This document shows positions 51,400-60,741 of a stretch of DNA of 64,000 nucleotides, piece after piece (within the stretch, counting starts at the first letter, position 1; each line of letters opens with the position of its first letter). Under the pieces are notes generated by a model that was not told where the DNA came from, searched no databases, and saw only the letters and a list, made by a program, of their open reading frames with translations. The position numbers were made by a program, and so were the translations under genes. Source of the DNA: Falsigemmobacter faecalis (lineage in GTDB: Bacteria; Pseudomonadota; Alphaproteobacteria; Rhodobacterales; Rhodobacteraceae); assembly GCF_003863335.1 (NCBI RefSeq), contig NZ_RRAZ01000002.1, positions 162,664 through 226,663 of the forward strand, given 5' to 3'.

Positions 51400-52893
51400 T
51401 TAACGGGAGCCGCTTTCATCAGCGGCTCCTGGCGGATGCGCCGCGCTGAGCCTCGCAAGGATCCACCGCTCAGCGCCCTCCGGCCGCCCCGCCAGACGCC
51501 AGAGGGACAGCAGACTGCCCGCGTAGATCAGCGCCCCAATGGCGCAAAGCAGCCCAAGCCGCAGCACGCCACCCGGGGCCTGTTCCGGCACCGGCAGAGC
51601 CTGGCCCGCCAGTGCAACCCCCGCCACCATCAGCGCGAGGGCGGGAAAGATCCGCGCGCAGTGCCGGATCTGCTGTGTCGCTGAGATCCCGATTGCCCCC
51701 CCCGCAAGCGAGAGCATGACCGCAATCATCACCAAAGCGGCCAGGGCCCGGGCTGCCGCCGCTTCAACCAGGCCAAAGGCCAGCGCCGCAAACAGCGTGA
51801 CCGGCAGGCGCAGCAGCAGCGACAGCCCTTCGCGTGCCGCCAGCACCCGCGTGCGCCCAAGCGCCATCAGAAGCGCCTGACCCGGCAAAGTGAGAACCTG
51901 CAGCGCGATCACCGGGGCCAGCCACCAGATGATCGGCACCATCGCCCCCCAGCCCGCGCCCAGCACCAGGGGCACCAGATCGCCCGCCAGGGCTGCGAAC
52001 AAAAAGCCAGCCGGGGCGATCACGGCCAGCAGGATCTGCTGTCCCAAAAGATAGGTATCGCGCAGCCGCAAAGGCTCGGCCTGCAGCGCGGCAAACCCCG
52101 CAAAGAGCGGCTGAGAGACCGGGGCGGCCAGGGTATAAGTGGCCAGCGACGCCAGATCCCCGGCCATGGCATAAAGCCCGAGCTGCGGCCTGCCGAGGAT
52201 CGCGCCGACGACAAAGCGGTCGATCTGCTGGTTCAGCGTGAAGATCATCCGCGACAGCGTCACCCAGCCCGCAAAGCGAAAGATCCCCCTGACGCCGGTC
52301 AGAGACAGGCGCAAAGACCAGGGCGCAAGGACATGCGTGCTGAGCGATGCGATCACGGGGCCGGTCACCAGCCCCGCCACCAGCGCCCAATAGCCGCCTC
52401 CGGCGGCCGCCACCGCCAGCATGGCGACAAAAGCGGCGAGCTTGCCGTAAAGATGACTGCGCGCCAGAGCCGCGTAATTCAGCGCCCGCAGCGCGTGAAT
52501 CATCGCCGGACTGGCACAGCCCTGGATCAGCGGTGCCAGCGCCAGGGTGTTCAGGATGGCCGCAAGCCGCGGCTCGTCAAAGAGCCCTGCAAGGGGCGCG
52601 GCCATGCCCAGCAGCAAAAGCGCGATCAAAAGACCGCGCAGCAGCGTCAGGGTGAAGGCTGCGCTGACCTCTCCCGGGGACAGCGCGCCGCGTTGAATAA
52701 GCGCCTCGGTCACCGGCACTTCCGTAAGCGAGCCGACAATCACCATGACCCCCGCAGCCAGGGCAACAAGGCCGAAATCCTCCGGCGTCAAAAGCCGCGC
52801 GAGGATCAGGATGGCACCAAAATCAAGGCATTTTGAAACCAGTTGCACCGCCGCCATCAGCCCGGCGCTGCGCGCGATACCGCCCCGCCTCAT
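51400..52893 (-). CDS. Polysaccharide flippase (MOP superfamily, WzxC-like)
   Basis: Encodes 497 residues with about twelve to fourteen helices. The N-terminus (SAGLMAAVQLVSKCLDFGAI then LILARLLTPEDFGLVALA) is typical of WzxC-type oligosaccharide flippases. The protein would move undecaprenyl-linked repeat units across the membrane. It overlaps the start of the next operon gene (52890) by 4 bp. The EPS export genes are at 3.6-8.8 kb, so the pathway genes are split over the replicon. Confidence 0.88.
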   Translation of the reverse strand: MRRGGIARSAGLMAAVQLVSKCLDFGAILILARLLTPEDFGLVALAAGVMVIVGSLTEVPVTEALIQRGALSPGEVSAAFTLTLLRGLLIALLLLGMAAPLAGLFDEPRLAAILNTLALAPLIQGCASPAMIHALRALNYAALARSHLYGKLAAFVAMLAVAAAGGGYWALVAGLVTGPVIASLSTHVLAPWSLRLSLTGVRGIFRFAGWVTLSRMIFTLNQQIDRFVVGAILGRPQLGLYAMAGDLASLATYTLAAPVSQPLFAGFAALQAEPLRLRDTYLLGQQILLAVIAPAGFLFAALAGDLVPLVLGAGWGAMVPIIWWLAPVIALQVLTLPGQALLMALGRTRVLAAREGLSLLLRLPVTLFAALAFGLVEAAAARALAALVMIAVMLSLAGGAIGISATQQIRHCARIFPALALMVAGVALAGQALPVPEQAPGGVLRLGLLCAIGALIYAGSLLSLWRLAGRPEGAERWILARLSAAHPPGAADESGSR

Positions 52894-54293
52894 CCCGCTT
52901 TCCGCCAGAGGCTGAGGGCCAGGCGGCGCAGTCTGCGCAGCACCCGCCGCATGAGGGGGCCGTGAGTCTGCCGCCTCAGGCGGCGCAGAAGGGGCGCGAG
53001 CTCCGCCTCAAACTGCCCGATATTGCCAGAGGCCCGTGCCGCGCGGAAAGCAGGGTGGCAGGCGAGGGCGATCTCATGTCGCAGATCATAGATCGCGCGC
53101 CGCGCCCGGTCGGGGGCCAGCGAGGGAACAACACGGCGGCGCGGCAGCCAGGCGCTCTGCGCTTTGCGCTTTGCCAGCCGATGGGCCAGACCTTCGCGGC
53201 GGTGGCGCAGACCGCCCGCCTGACTTTGCGCGACACGCTCCGGCGTCAGCGGGGTGACCGCCAGATCACCGCGCAGGCGGCCCTCTTCAATCAGGGCGGC
53301 CAGGGCGGGGCTGCGGGTCACGACGATATTCTCTCCGCGCGGGTCCTGCACAAACTCCGGCAGCCAGGCATCGCCGATCGCCACATCGGCGCATTCGGCC
53401 AGAACGTCATCGCAAAACTCGCAGGCGGGCAGACGAAAGAGCCCCTCGCCCCAGTCATGCCCGTTAAGAGCGCGCATCGGCACCACCTCAGGCGCGGTCC
53501 CCGGCGGTGCCCCGCGGCGGCGCAGCGCAAAGCCATATTCCGATGCCGGGCGGTCGGTCAGCTTATGGCGAAAATCGCACCCCCCGAGCCCGCCCGGAGG
53601 CACATCGCGCTGCCAGGCAAGATAGTCGGCAAAGCGCGCCGATTTCAGATGGCCGCAGACAAGGCCGATCAGCACCGGTGCCCGCTCGGGCGCCAGCGCA
53701 CCATCCCTGATTGCGCCGCGCAGGCCCTTGATAAAGCAGGGCAATGCGATGATGGCCGCCCGCTCCTGCGAGGCGGCCAGATCCGCAAGGACGCGCGACA
53801 TCTCAACCGGATAGTAGCGCGATTTCTTCCCCTCAGAGATCTCGTCCCGGCGGCGCGAAACCCGGTAGCTGAAGAGCGGATCAGCGGGGTCGGCCTGCGC
53901 GCTTTGCGGTCGGACATGCAGCACGCAGTCCACGGTTTTGCGGGCCAGCAGCTCGGCGGCCAGCCAGCTGACCAGACCGCCCGAGCCGCTGGAGAGCCGC
54001 GCGGGATCATCGGTCAGATGAACGGCGGCTGTCGTCAGATGCCGCCCGATCTGCGGGTCGGCGGGCAGCTCAGGCCAGAGGCGCGCGGCGATTGCTGTCT
54101 CATCAGGCCCCTCGCCCGACATCGGGCATTGCGCCGCGGGGGGAAGCGCATCGCTGTCCCCGGCCCCCCGCCGCTGCGGCCGGAACTGCCCCTCTTCTGA
54201 GAGCGCCATTTTCAGCGCATCCGGCGCGCGAAACGCGCAAATCCCGCAGCCGGTGCAAAAGCCCGCTTCCGCCAGATCGAGAACGGTCTTCAT
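52890..54293 (-). CDS. F420H2-dehydrogenase/hydrogenase beta-subunit-like Fe-S flavoprotein
   Basis: Encodes 467 residues from an ATG at 54291-54293. A ferredoxin-like motif CTGCGICAF lies at the N-terminus. GSGGLVSWLAAELL, ALPCFIKGLRGAI and the RLPACEFCDDVLAECADVAIGDAW block are family hallmarks of coenzyme F420 hydrogenase/dehydrogenase beta-like proteins. Bacteria that lack F420 encode many such proteins in polysaccharide clusters, where their substrate is unclear. It is translationally coupled to the flippase gene. The C-terminus is Arg-rich and not obviously conserved. Confidence 0.8.
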   Translation of the reverse strand: MKTVLDLAEAGFCTGCGICAFRAPDALKMALSEEGQFRPQRRGAGDSDALPPAAQCPMSGEGPDETAIAARLWPELPADPQIGRHLTTAAVHLTDDPARLSSGSGGLVSWLAAELLARKTVDCVLHVRPQSAQADPADPLFSYRVSRRRDEISEGKKSRYYPVEMSRVLADLAASQERAAIIALPCFIKGLRGAIRDGALAPERAPVLIGLVCGHLKSARFADYLAWQRDVPPGGLGGCDFRHKLTDRPASEYGFALRRRGAPPGTAPEVVPMRALNGHDWGEGLFRLPACEFCDDVLAECADVAIGDAWLPEFVQDPRGENIVVTRSPALAALIEEGRLRGDLAVTPLTPERVAQSQAGGLRHRREGLAHRLAKRKAQSAWLPRRRVVPSLAPDRARRAIYDLRHEIALACHPAFRAARASGNIGQFEAELAPLLRRLRRQTHGPLMRRVLRRLRRLALSLWRKAG

Positions 54294-54806
54294 ACCCGCA
54301 AAACCCGCACAGACAGGACCAGCCAAAGGCCCCTGCGGCCTTTGCGCCCGACCTCGGTGGCACGCCGCAGGCGGTCAGGCAATGCGCGCAATTGTGTCAG
54401 ATAAGCGGGGCGGTCTGCGGCGGGGATTGCGCATCGCCGCTCCGGTTCACCGAAGGACGGGCTGGGCGTTGCGCGCAGCCTTTCGGCCCGGCGGGATCCG
54501 CGCCCGCCCGCCCTCAGGGCTGCGGCAGGCTTGTCTTATGCTGTGGTGCTGCGGGATTGCCCGGGCGGGATGCCGGAGAGGGTGTTTCTGCAGGGCGATC
54601 TGCTGATGCAGGTGCAGCCATATCGAAACACGCCGGTTCTGGTTTCGCGCGGTGTCAGCGCGGACACGGCCTGAGCCCTGCAGGCAAAGGGAGGGTAAGC
54701 TGACACTCAAAGCAAAATTTATCGGTCAGCAGGCTGCAGCTTGCCCGGCTTTCATAAGTTCCGCACGCCCCGCATTGGGGCAGGGCGTGCGGAGGGTCTC
54801 AGCCGT
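54294..54806. other. Intergenic region with one startless open frame
   Basis: No gene is supported. The frame 54405-54674 on the plus strand stays open for about 90 codons and its last third (around residue string YAVVLRDCPGGMPERVFLQG) looks protein-like, but it has no start codon with a ribosome site and no family resemblance. It could be a remnant or chance in GC-rich DNA. Confidence 0.35.
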
Positions 54807-55625
54807 TCAGCGGAAGCCAAATCCCAGGCCTTCGAGAGTGCTGCGCAACACATGCCGTCCGCTCAACCCCTTCAGCGAGCCGAGACGGCCCTTCAGCAGC
54901 GCGGTCCAGGGCTGCGGCGAGAGCCCCTGTTCGGCGCGGAAGGTCAGGGTGGCGGCGTCATGGCGGGCGACGGCGTCTGCCTGATCGGCGTTGTAGCGCT
55001 CATGATGCAAAACGGCGTCCTGGGGCAGGCGCGGCTTGACGGCGGTGGCGACCGAGGGGTCGGGGTGGCCGACCACAAGCCCCGCCACCACATAGGCGCG
55101 TTTGGGCAGGCCGATCAGCTCTGCGAGTTCTGCCGGGTGATTGCGCAGGCCGCCGATATAGACCGTCCCGAGGCCCAGAGATTCCGCCGCCACCAGCGCG
55201 TTTTGCGCCGCCAGCATGGCGTCAACCGAGGCCAGCAGGAAAGCCTCGGTGTGATCGAGCGCTTCGGTCCCGGTGCCTTCCGCCTGCAGGATGGTCTCTG
55301 TCCGCGACAGATCCGCGATCCACAGGAAGCACAGCGGCGCCTCGGCGATGTGTTTCTGCCCGCCCGCAAGCTCTGCGAGCTTTGCCCGGGTGGCGGCGTC
55401 CTGCACGGCCACCACGCTCCAGACCTGAAGGTTGGAGGAGGTGGGCGCCGAAGAGGCCGCGGCCACCAGCAGTTCCACCGTGCCCGCGCTCAGCGGCTGC
55501 GGCAGGAAATTCCGCACCGAGCGATGCGCCAGCAGGCTCTCAATCACCGGGGTGGGTGCTGCGGTGCCAGCCAGGGCTTCGCCGTAGCGGGTGGCGATCG
55601 GGCAGGTCTGTTCCGTCAAAGTCAT
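54807..55625 (-). CDS. FMN-dependent nitroreductase (NfsA-like)
   Basis: Encodes 272 residues. The FMN-binding signature HRSVRNFLPQPL with AAASSAPTSSNLQVWSVVAV near the N-terminus and GLGTVYIGGLRNHP and VAGLVVGHPD in the middle match the NfsA/FRP subgroup. Such enzymes reduce nitroaromatics, quinones or flavins with NAD(P)H. It starts 6 bp after the aldo/keto reductase gene, forming a two-gene redox operon. Physiological substrate unknown. Confidence 0.9.
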   Translation of the reverse strand: MTLTEQTCPIATRYGEALAGTAAPTPVIESLLAHRSVRNFLPQPLSAGTVELLVAAASSAPTSSNLQVWSVVAVQDAATRAKLAELAGGQKHIAEAPLCFLWIADLSRTETILQAEGTGTEALDHTEAFLLASVDAMLAAQNALVAAESLGLGTVYIGGLRNHPAELAELIGLPKRAYVVAGLVVGHPDPSVATAVKPRLPQDAVLHHERYNADQADAVARHDAATLTFRAEQGLSPQPWTALLKGRLGSLKGLSGRHVLRSTLEGLGFGFR

Positions 55626-55630
55626 CGTCC

Positions 55631-56575
55631 TTAAAGTCCTTTAAGATCAAGCAGATTGAGGTCTTCCGGGGTCAGCTGAAGCAGCACCCCTTCCAGCAGC
55701 GCGGTCAGCTGCGCCACCGAGGTCACCGAGGCCAGCGGCGCCACCACGCCCGGTTGATGCAGCAGCCAGGAAATCGCCAGCGCCGCATGGCTCGCGCCGC
55801 GGGCCTCTGTCACCTGGTCCATGGCGGCCAGCACCCGCAGCCCGTCATCATTGAGATAACGGCTGACGCTGTTGCCGCGCGGGCTTTGCGCAAGATCGGC
55901 CTTTGTGCGGTATTTCCCGGTCAGAAAGCCTGCCGAAAGCGAGTAAAACGGGATCAGGCTCAGCCCCTCAAAGAGCATCAGATCCTGCAGATCGCCCTCA
56001 TATTTATGCCGGGTGCGCAGGTTATATTCGTTCTGCACGGTCTCATAACGCGGCAGGCCTTGATCCTGGCTCAGGCTCAGGGCCTCGCCCAGCTGGTCCG
56101 CGTTGAAGTTTGAGCAGCCGATGGCGCGGACCTTGCCCGCAGCGATCAGCCGCTCATAGGCCTTCAGCGTCTCGTCCTGCGGCACCCCGGCATCAAAGAG
56201 ATGGCTTTGATAAAGATCGATATAATCGGTCTGCAGGCGGCGCAGAGAGGCCTCCGCGGCGCGCTCAATATGGGCGGCGGAAAGCCCCTTGCCCCCGGCC
56301 CCCAGATCCATGCCGACCTTGGTGAAGATCTGCACACGGTCGCGGTTGCCGCGCGCTTTCATCCAGCGGCCAAGGATCCGCTCGCTTTCGCTGTCATTGC
56401 CGGGCACCCAGCGGGAATAGACATCGGCGGTATCAAAGGCGCCAAAGCCCTGGTCGGTGAAGGCGTCGAAAATGTCGAAAGAGGTCGCCTGATCTGCGGT
56501 CCAGCCTGCGGTATTGGTGCCGAGGATGAAGGGCGCGATGGAAAGTCCGCTGCGGCCGAGGGCGCGATGGTCCAT
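55631..56575 (-). CDS. Aldo/keto reductase
   Basis: Encodes 314 residues from an ATG at 56573-56575. Catalytic residues are recognisable: Asp and Tyr in FDTADVYSRW, Lys in IFTKVGMD, and His in IDLYQSHLFD, with the cofactor-binding C-terminal region following. The upstream in-frame extension to 56680 lacks conservation and was rejected. It precedes the nitroreductase in the same direction. NADPH-dependent reduction of a carbonyl is expected; the substrate is unknown. Confidence 0.9.
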   Translation of the reverse strand: MDHRALGRSGLSIAPFILGTNTAGWTADQATSFDIFDAFTDQGFGAFDTADVYSRWVPGNDSESERILGRWMKARGNRDRVQIFTKVGMDLGAGGKGLSAAHIERAAEASLRRLQTDYIDLYQSHLFDAGVPQDETLKAYERLIAAGKVRAIGCSNFNADQLGEALSLSQDQGLPRYETVQNEYNLRTRHKYEGDLQDLMLFEGLSLIPFYSLSAGFLTGKYRTKADLAQSPRGNSVSRYLNDDGLRVLAAMDQVTEARGASHAALAISWLLHQPGVVAPLASVTSVAQLTALLEGVLLQLTPEDLNLLDLKGL

Positions 56576-56734
56576 GGATGCGAAGTCCCTGCTGTTATCT
56601 GACAGCAGGTATAGCCGCTCAGTCGCGGGGGGCCAGCCCTTCCGGACCTGGCGCGCCGCTTTCAAAGCCTGGCTGCGCAAGACATCGGCAGTCTGCAGGC
56701 GAAGGCAGCACCCTGCCTGCAGATGCGGGGCGCT

Positions 56735-57784
56735 TCAGCCCAGAAGGGCGGTCCACACGCGGTAGCGCCCGCGCCCGGTCAGCTCGCGGATCAGGCCGCG
56801 TTGCGTGAAGAGATCAAGGTTGCGCTGCACTGCGGCGCGCGAGGCCCCGGTCTCCTGCTCGGCCATCGGCGCAGAGATGCTCGGCCAGTCCTTCAACAGC
56901 CCCAGAAGCCGCGGCGGCGTGCGCCCTGAGAGATCCGAGATCGCCTCTTCCGCGCGCAGGCTCCAGGCGGCCAGACGGTCGAGATGCATCAGCGCCGCGA
57001 GAACCGCCTGATGCGCGCCAAGGATCCAGCCCTGAAGCCGCGGTCCCGCGCCGCCCTGGGCCACCAGCCCCGGAAAGCCCGCCAGCGACAAAGGCAGGAA
57101 GCCATGGCCCGAGGCCGGAGCCCCGCCCAGCCGTGCGGCCAGAACCGCCGCCTCCAGATCGCGCGCCGATGAGGGATCGGTCATGCGCCAGAGATGGAAA
57201 AGCACCGCCGACTGCACGATGGGATGCAGCGACGACAGGCTTTCCAGCACATCACAGGCGTCCTTCACGCGCGGCGAGGGCGGCGTGCCGGGGGCGTGCC
57301 CGAGAAGCTGGCTCAGCGCCTCGGCCCGCTCAGATCCCACCGGGGCGGGGCCGGTGGTCAGACGGCGCACCGCCCAGGCTCCGCGTGCCAGCGCCTGGGC
57401 GTCGGTTCCGGTCGCGCCGATCTGCAGCGAAATCCACAGCACCAGACGATCCGCAGGCAGCCGGTCGCCGCTCCACCAGCCAAGGCTGGCCACTTCCTGC
57501 AGCGCAAGACGGCGGCGCGCGCCCTCACCATGCAGGCGCAGACGCTCTTCCAGGCGGCCGAAATCAAAGCTCAGCGCCGCCAGATCCAACGCCTGTTCGG
57601 CTTCTGCCGCCCGCCACTCCTGGAACGGGAAAAGCGCGCTTTCCACCCCGGCCGAAACCTCTGAGGCGTCAAGGTTATCCTCCGGATCGGGGGGGAGGAA
57701 CCACAGATCGCCGTCACCGTCCTCGGTGTCGTCGTTATAGGGATCAAACGGGGGGTCATCGGTAAATCTGGCCATGCTGCGCAT
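56735..57784 (-). CDS. RHE_PE00001/DUF1612-like protein with C-terminal HTH
   Basis: Encodes about 349 residues from an ATG at 57782-57784; one three codons later is also possible. The N-terminus is acidic (PPFDPYNDDTEDGDGD). The middle is helical, and the C-terminus is a winged-helix-like DNA-binding segment (ISAPMAEQETGASRAAVQRN followed by LFTQRGLIREL). This layout fits the RHE_PE00001 family (DUF1612 plus HTH), typically found on plasmids of rhizobia and relatives, of unknown function. It is divergent from the second DnaA-like initiator across 530 bp, which supports a replication-related locus. Confidence 0.65.
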   Translation of the reverse strand: MRSMARFTDDPPFDPYNDDTEDGDGDLWFLPPDPEDNLDASEVSAGVESALFPFQEWRAAEAEQALDLAALSFDFGRLEERLRLHGEGARRRLALQEVASLGWWSGDRLPADRLVLWISLQIGATGTDAQALARGAWAVRRLTTGPAPVGSERAEALSQLLGHAPGTPPSPRVKDACDVLESLSSLHPIVQSAVLFHLWRMTDPSSARDLEAAVLAARLGGAPASGHGFLPLSLAGFPGLVAQGGAGPRLQGWILGAHQAVLAALMHLDRLAAWSLRAEEAISDLSGRTPPRLLGLLKDWPSISAPMAEQETGASRAAVQRNLDLFTQRGLIRELTGRGRYRVWTALLG

Positions 57785-58312
57785 TATGTCCGCAGAGCGC
57801 CTGGCCAGCAAGCGGGTGTTGCGGGCTCTGACCCTGTGATGCGGGCGTTTTTGGCGCCGCAAAACCTCTGGCCCTCAGGCGGTGTCCCCGATGGAACAAG
57901 CGCGGGGAGGGGCGCCCGTCATATGGTGCCGGGAGAGCAGGCAGGCCGCCTGGGGCTGAGCGGGTCTTTCGCGCGCCGCCGCGCTCAGGCCCTTCCAGGC
58001 CCTGAGGCAAAACGGCACATGGAAGGGCGTTCGCGGCCCCGAACTCTGAGCGCTGCCGGAATCCCCCGGGCTTACGGCGTCAAAAAGCGACGATCCTGCG
58101 GCAGGGGGGCGATGTTTTGCCGGGCTGATGCGAAAGGGCTGAGACTATTAGGGCCTTCTTCATCGCTCTCGGGCCAAATGAGCCTTCGGCCGACCGCTCG
58201 GCACCCCGTGGGATACAGAATTGACAAGGAAAGTGAAAATGGCATGGTGAAGCGCATCAGGGACCCGTAAGGCTGCCCTTCGGTCTGACGAGTGACAGGG
58301 ATAGCAGAACCC
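57785..58312. other. Intergenic region between the HTH protein and the second initiator
   Basis: About 530 bp with no supported gene. It is the obvious place for an origin or regulatory sites of initiator copy 2, but I found neither the parS-like palindrome nor the ATGTC(A/C)CC repeat of the first locus. A TTGACA at about 58221-58226 has no matching -10 box at normal spacing. Confidence 0.45.
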
Positions 58313-59005
58313 ATGCAGCAACCGCGCCTGACGGGCCCCGGGGCGGGGTCTGACAGATATGATGTCCTGACCGCGCTTTCCGTGGCGGCGCTTGGCACGG
58401 GCGGGCATCAGCAGGTTCTGCTGCTGCGCCTGATGGCGCTGGTGACGGCGCGTTATAACTGGGCGCAGGATGAATTGTCGCTGGGCCAGAAGGATATGGC
58501 GCTGATGTGGTCGGTGGATCAGCGGACGGTGAAGCGGGAGATCCGCAAGCTGATTGATGCCCATCTGCTGGTGCTGCTGCGCCCTGGTGTGAAGGGACGT
58601 GTGGCGACCTACCGGTTGAATTTGCGCAAAATTGCCGAGTTGACCGAAGGCTTCTGGGGCCGCGTCGGCTCCGATTTTGAGGCACGGATGACCGAGCGCT
58701 ATGCCCGCCGCGCCGAGCCGGAAGACCGGGTGGTGCGGCTTGATTTTACCGCCAGACCGCAGCCTGCGGACGACAGTCCCTGGCAGCGGGTCCTGCAGCG
58801 ACTGCGCGGCGCGGATCCGGCGCGGGCGGGGGCCTGGTTCGACAATCTGGTGGTTCTGCACGACACTTCACCTGACCTTGCCCTTGAGGCCCCCTCGCTC
58901 TTCGCGCTGCGCTATATCGAGACGCATCTGCTTGCTCAGATGAAAATCGCGATGCGACAGGAGCTTGGCCCTGGATGGCGGCTGAAGGTGACGGTGCGGC
59001 AATAA
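58313..59005 (+). CDS. repA: DnaA-like plasmid replication initiator (copy 2, orphan)
   Basis: Encodes 230 residues from an ATG at 58313; a GTG at 58292 is an alternative. It aligns by eye along its length with the initiator at 25264-25911: DRYDVLTALSVAAL, LVTARYNWAQDELSLGQ, MWSVDQRTVKREIRKL, and a C-terminal DnaA-N-like part (WQRVLQRLRG, AGAWFDNLVV, LEAPSLFALRYIETHLLAQM). No parA or parB is next to it. It could be a second active initiator, a regulator derived from one, or a remnant of a fused plasmid. Confidence 0.8.
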   Translation: MQQPRLTGPGAGSDRYDVLTALSVAALGTGGHQQVLLLRLMALVTARYNWAQDELSLGQKDMALMWSVDQRTVKREIRKLIDAHLLVLLRPGVKGRVATYRLNLRKIAELTEGFWGRVGSDFEARMTERYARRAEPEDRVVRLDFTARPQPADDSPWQRVLQRLRGADPARAGAWFDNLVVLHDTSPDLALEAPSLFALRYIETHLLAQMKIAMRQELGPGWRLKVTVRQ

Positions 59006-59163
59006 TCCGCCTGCTGCAGGTGCGAAAACCGGCAGAAAACGCACCTTATGTTACATTCCATCAACTGCCTTTGAACGCCGCTTGCGTGCCATGCGGCGGC
59101 AATCGTATATGAGAGCAGCAGTCCACACCCAGTCCCCGAGCAAGCATAGGGTTTTCTTAACGA

Positions 59164-60741
59164 ATGTCCCGCGACATTATCAGTGACGTCACCTTTACGC
59201 GCCGTACCCTTTTGATCTCGGGGTCAGTCTTTGCGCTGAATTCAGCCGGTGCGGTTCCGGCACTCGCCGGCAATGCTGCGGTGCAGCAATTCTCCTGGGA
59301 TCTGCTGAGCGCCGAAATGCAGGCGCTGGCTGCGCAGGCTCATCGCACCCCGGCGGGGGTTGAGGGTTTTCTGGCGGGTCTGAACTATGATGATTACCGC
59401 CTGATCCGCTTTCGCCCGGACCGGCTGCGCTGGTCTGCGCCGACGAGCCCTTTCCGGCTTGCGGCTTTCCCTCCGGGCTGGCTTTTCAAAGAGCCGGTGG
59501 TGCTTTTTGAGGTCACGGGCGATGAGGCGCGGGAGATGCGCTTCAGCACCTCGGATTTTGAGTTTCTCAACAATCTGCTGGACCGCGCCCCCGAACTGGA
59601 CGCGCTTCCGGGTGTGGCGGGCTTCCGGCTGCACAGCTATCTGAACCGGCCCGATGTGCTGGATGAACTGGTGGCCTTTGTCGGCGCGAGTTACTTCCGG
59701 GCGCTTGGCCGCAATTCGGCCTATGGGATTTCGGCGCGCGGTCTGGCGCTGAACACCGCCACGGCCAGCGGTGAGGAATTCCCGCGCTTCAGCCGCTTCT
59801 ACATCGACCGCAGCGGCGCGCCGGCTGAGATCACCGTTTATGCAGCGCTCGAAAGCCCTTCGGTGACGGGCGCTTACCGCTTTGTCATTCGCCCGGGCAC
59901 CGCGACGCAGATGGATGTGACCTGCCGTCTGTGGTTCCGCAGCGATGTGGAGGAGCTGGGCGTGGCCCCGCTGACCTCGATGTATCTCTTCTCCGAGAAA
60001 AGCCGCGCGCAGTTTGATGACTTCCGCCCCAAGGTGCACGACAGCGACGGTCTGCAGATCATCCGCGCCGATGGCGAGCGGATCTGGCGACCGCTGTCGA
60101 ACCCCTCGCGGCTTTCGGGCAGCTATTTCGCAGAGACCTCGCCGAAGCGCTTTGGTCTGCACCAGCGTGACCGCCGCTTTGAGAGCTTCCAGGACCTGGA
60201 GGCGAATTACCACCGCCGCCCCTCGCTGGATGTGGAGCCGCTGGGCGACTGGGGTCCGGGGCATGTGCGTCTGGTCGAGATCCCTTCGGATTCAGAGGCC
60301 AATGACAATATCGTCGCCTATTGGGTGCCCGAGGCCAAAGTGAAGGCCGGTGAAAGCCGGGAATTCGCTTACCGGCTGCACTGGGGCGACCTGCCGCTTG
60401 ATCTGAGCGAGCCGCTTGCCCATGTAGAAGAGACCAGGGCAGGCCACGGAGGCGTGGCAGCCGGGGGTGTACGCAGCGGTGAGCGGAAGTTCGTGATCGA
60501 TTTCCGTGGCGGTCTGCTCGACAATCTCGGCGCGGATGCGCAGATCGAGGGTATGGTCTCGGTCGCCAATGCGCAGGTCCTGTCGCGCGTGGTACAGCGC
60601 GTCCCTCTCACCGGGGCGTGGCGCCTCTTTATCGATATCGCGGCTGAACCTGACGCCGTGGTGGAACTCTCTGCGCATCTGGCCGGATACGGCCGTAAGC
60701 TTTCTGAGAACTGGCTTTACCAGTGGATCAACAGCAAATGA
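59164..60741 (+). CDS. opgG: Periplasmic glucan biosynthesis protein OpgG (MdoG)
   Basis: Encodes 525 residues. The N-terminus TRRTLLISGS is a twin-arginine signal, so it is probably exported folded. The body has MdoG features: LNYDDYRLIRFRPDRLRW, YRALGRNSAYGISARGLAL-like segment (read FRALGRNSAYGISARGLAL), FQDLEANYHRRPS and DWGPGHVRLVEIPS. OpgG shapes osmoregulated periplasmic glucan branches. It is the first gene of opgG-opgI-opgH, overlapping the small middle gene by 4 bp. The 158-bp gap before it should hold the promoter. Confidence 0.93.
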   Translation: MSRDIISDVTFTRRTLLISGSVFALNSAGAVPALAGNAAVQQFSWDLLSAEMQALAAQAHRTPAGVEGFLAGLNYDDYRLIRFRPDRLRWSAPTSPFRLAAFPPGWLFKEPVVLFEVTGDEAREMRFSTSDFEFLNNLLDRAPELDALPGVAGFRLHSYLNRPDVLDELVAFVGASYFRALGRNSAYGISARGLALNTATASGEEFPRFSRFYIDRSGAPAEITVYAALESPSVTGAYRFVIRPGTATQMDVTCRLWFRSDVEELGVAPLTSMYLFSEKSRAQFDDFRPKVHDSDGLQIIRADGERIWRPLSNPSRLSGSYFAETSPKRFGLHQRDRRFESFQDLEANYHRRPSLDVEPLGDWGPGHVRLVEIPSDSEANDNIVAYWVPEAKVKAGESREFAYRLHWGDLPLDLSEPLAHVEETRAGHGGVAAGGVRSGERKFVIDFRGGLLDNLGADAQIEGMVSVANAQVLSRVVQRVPLTGAWRLFIDIAAEPDAVVELSAHLAGYGRKLSENWLYQWINSK

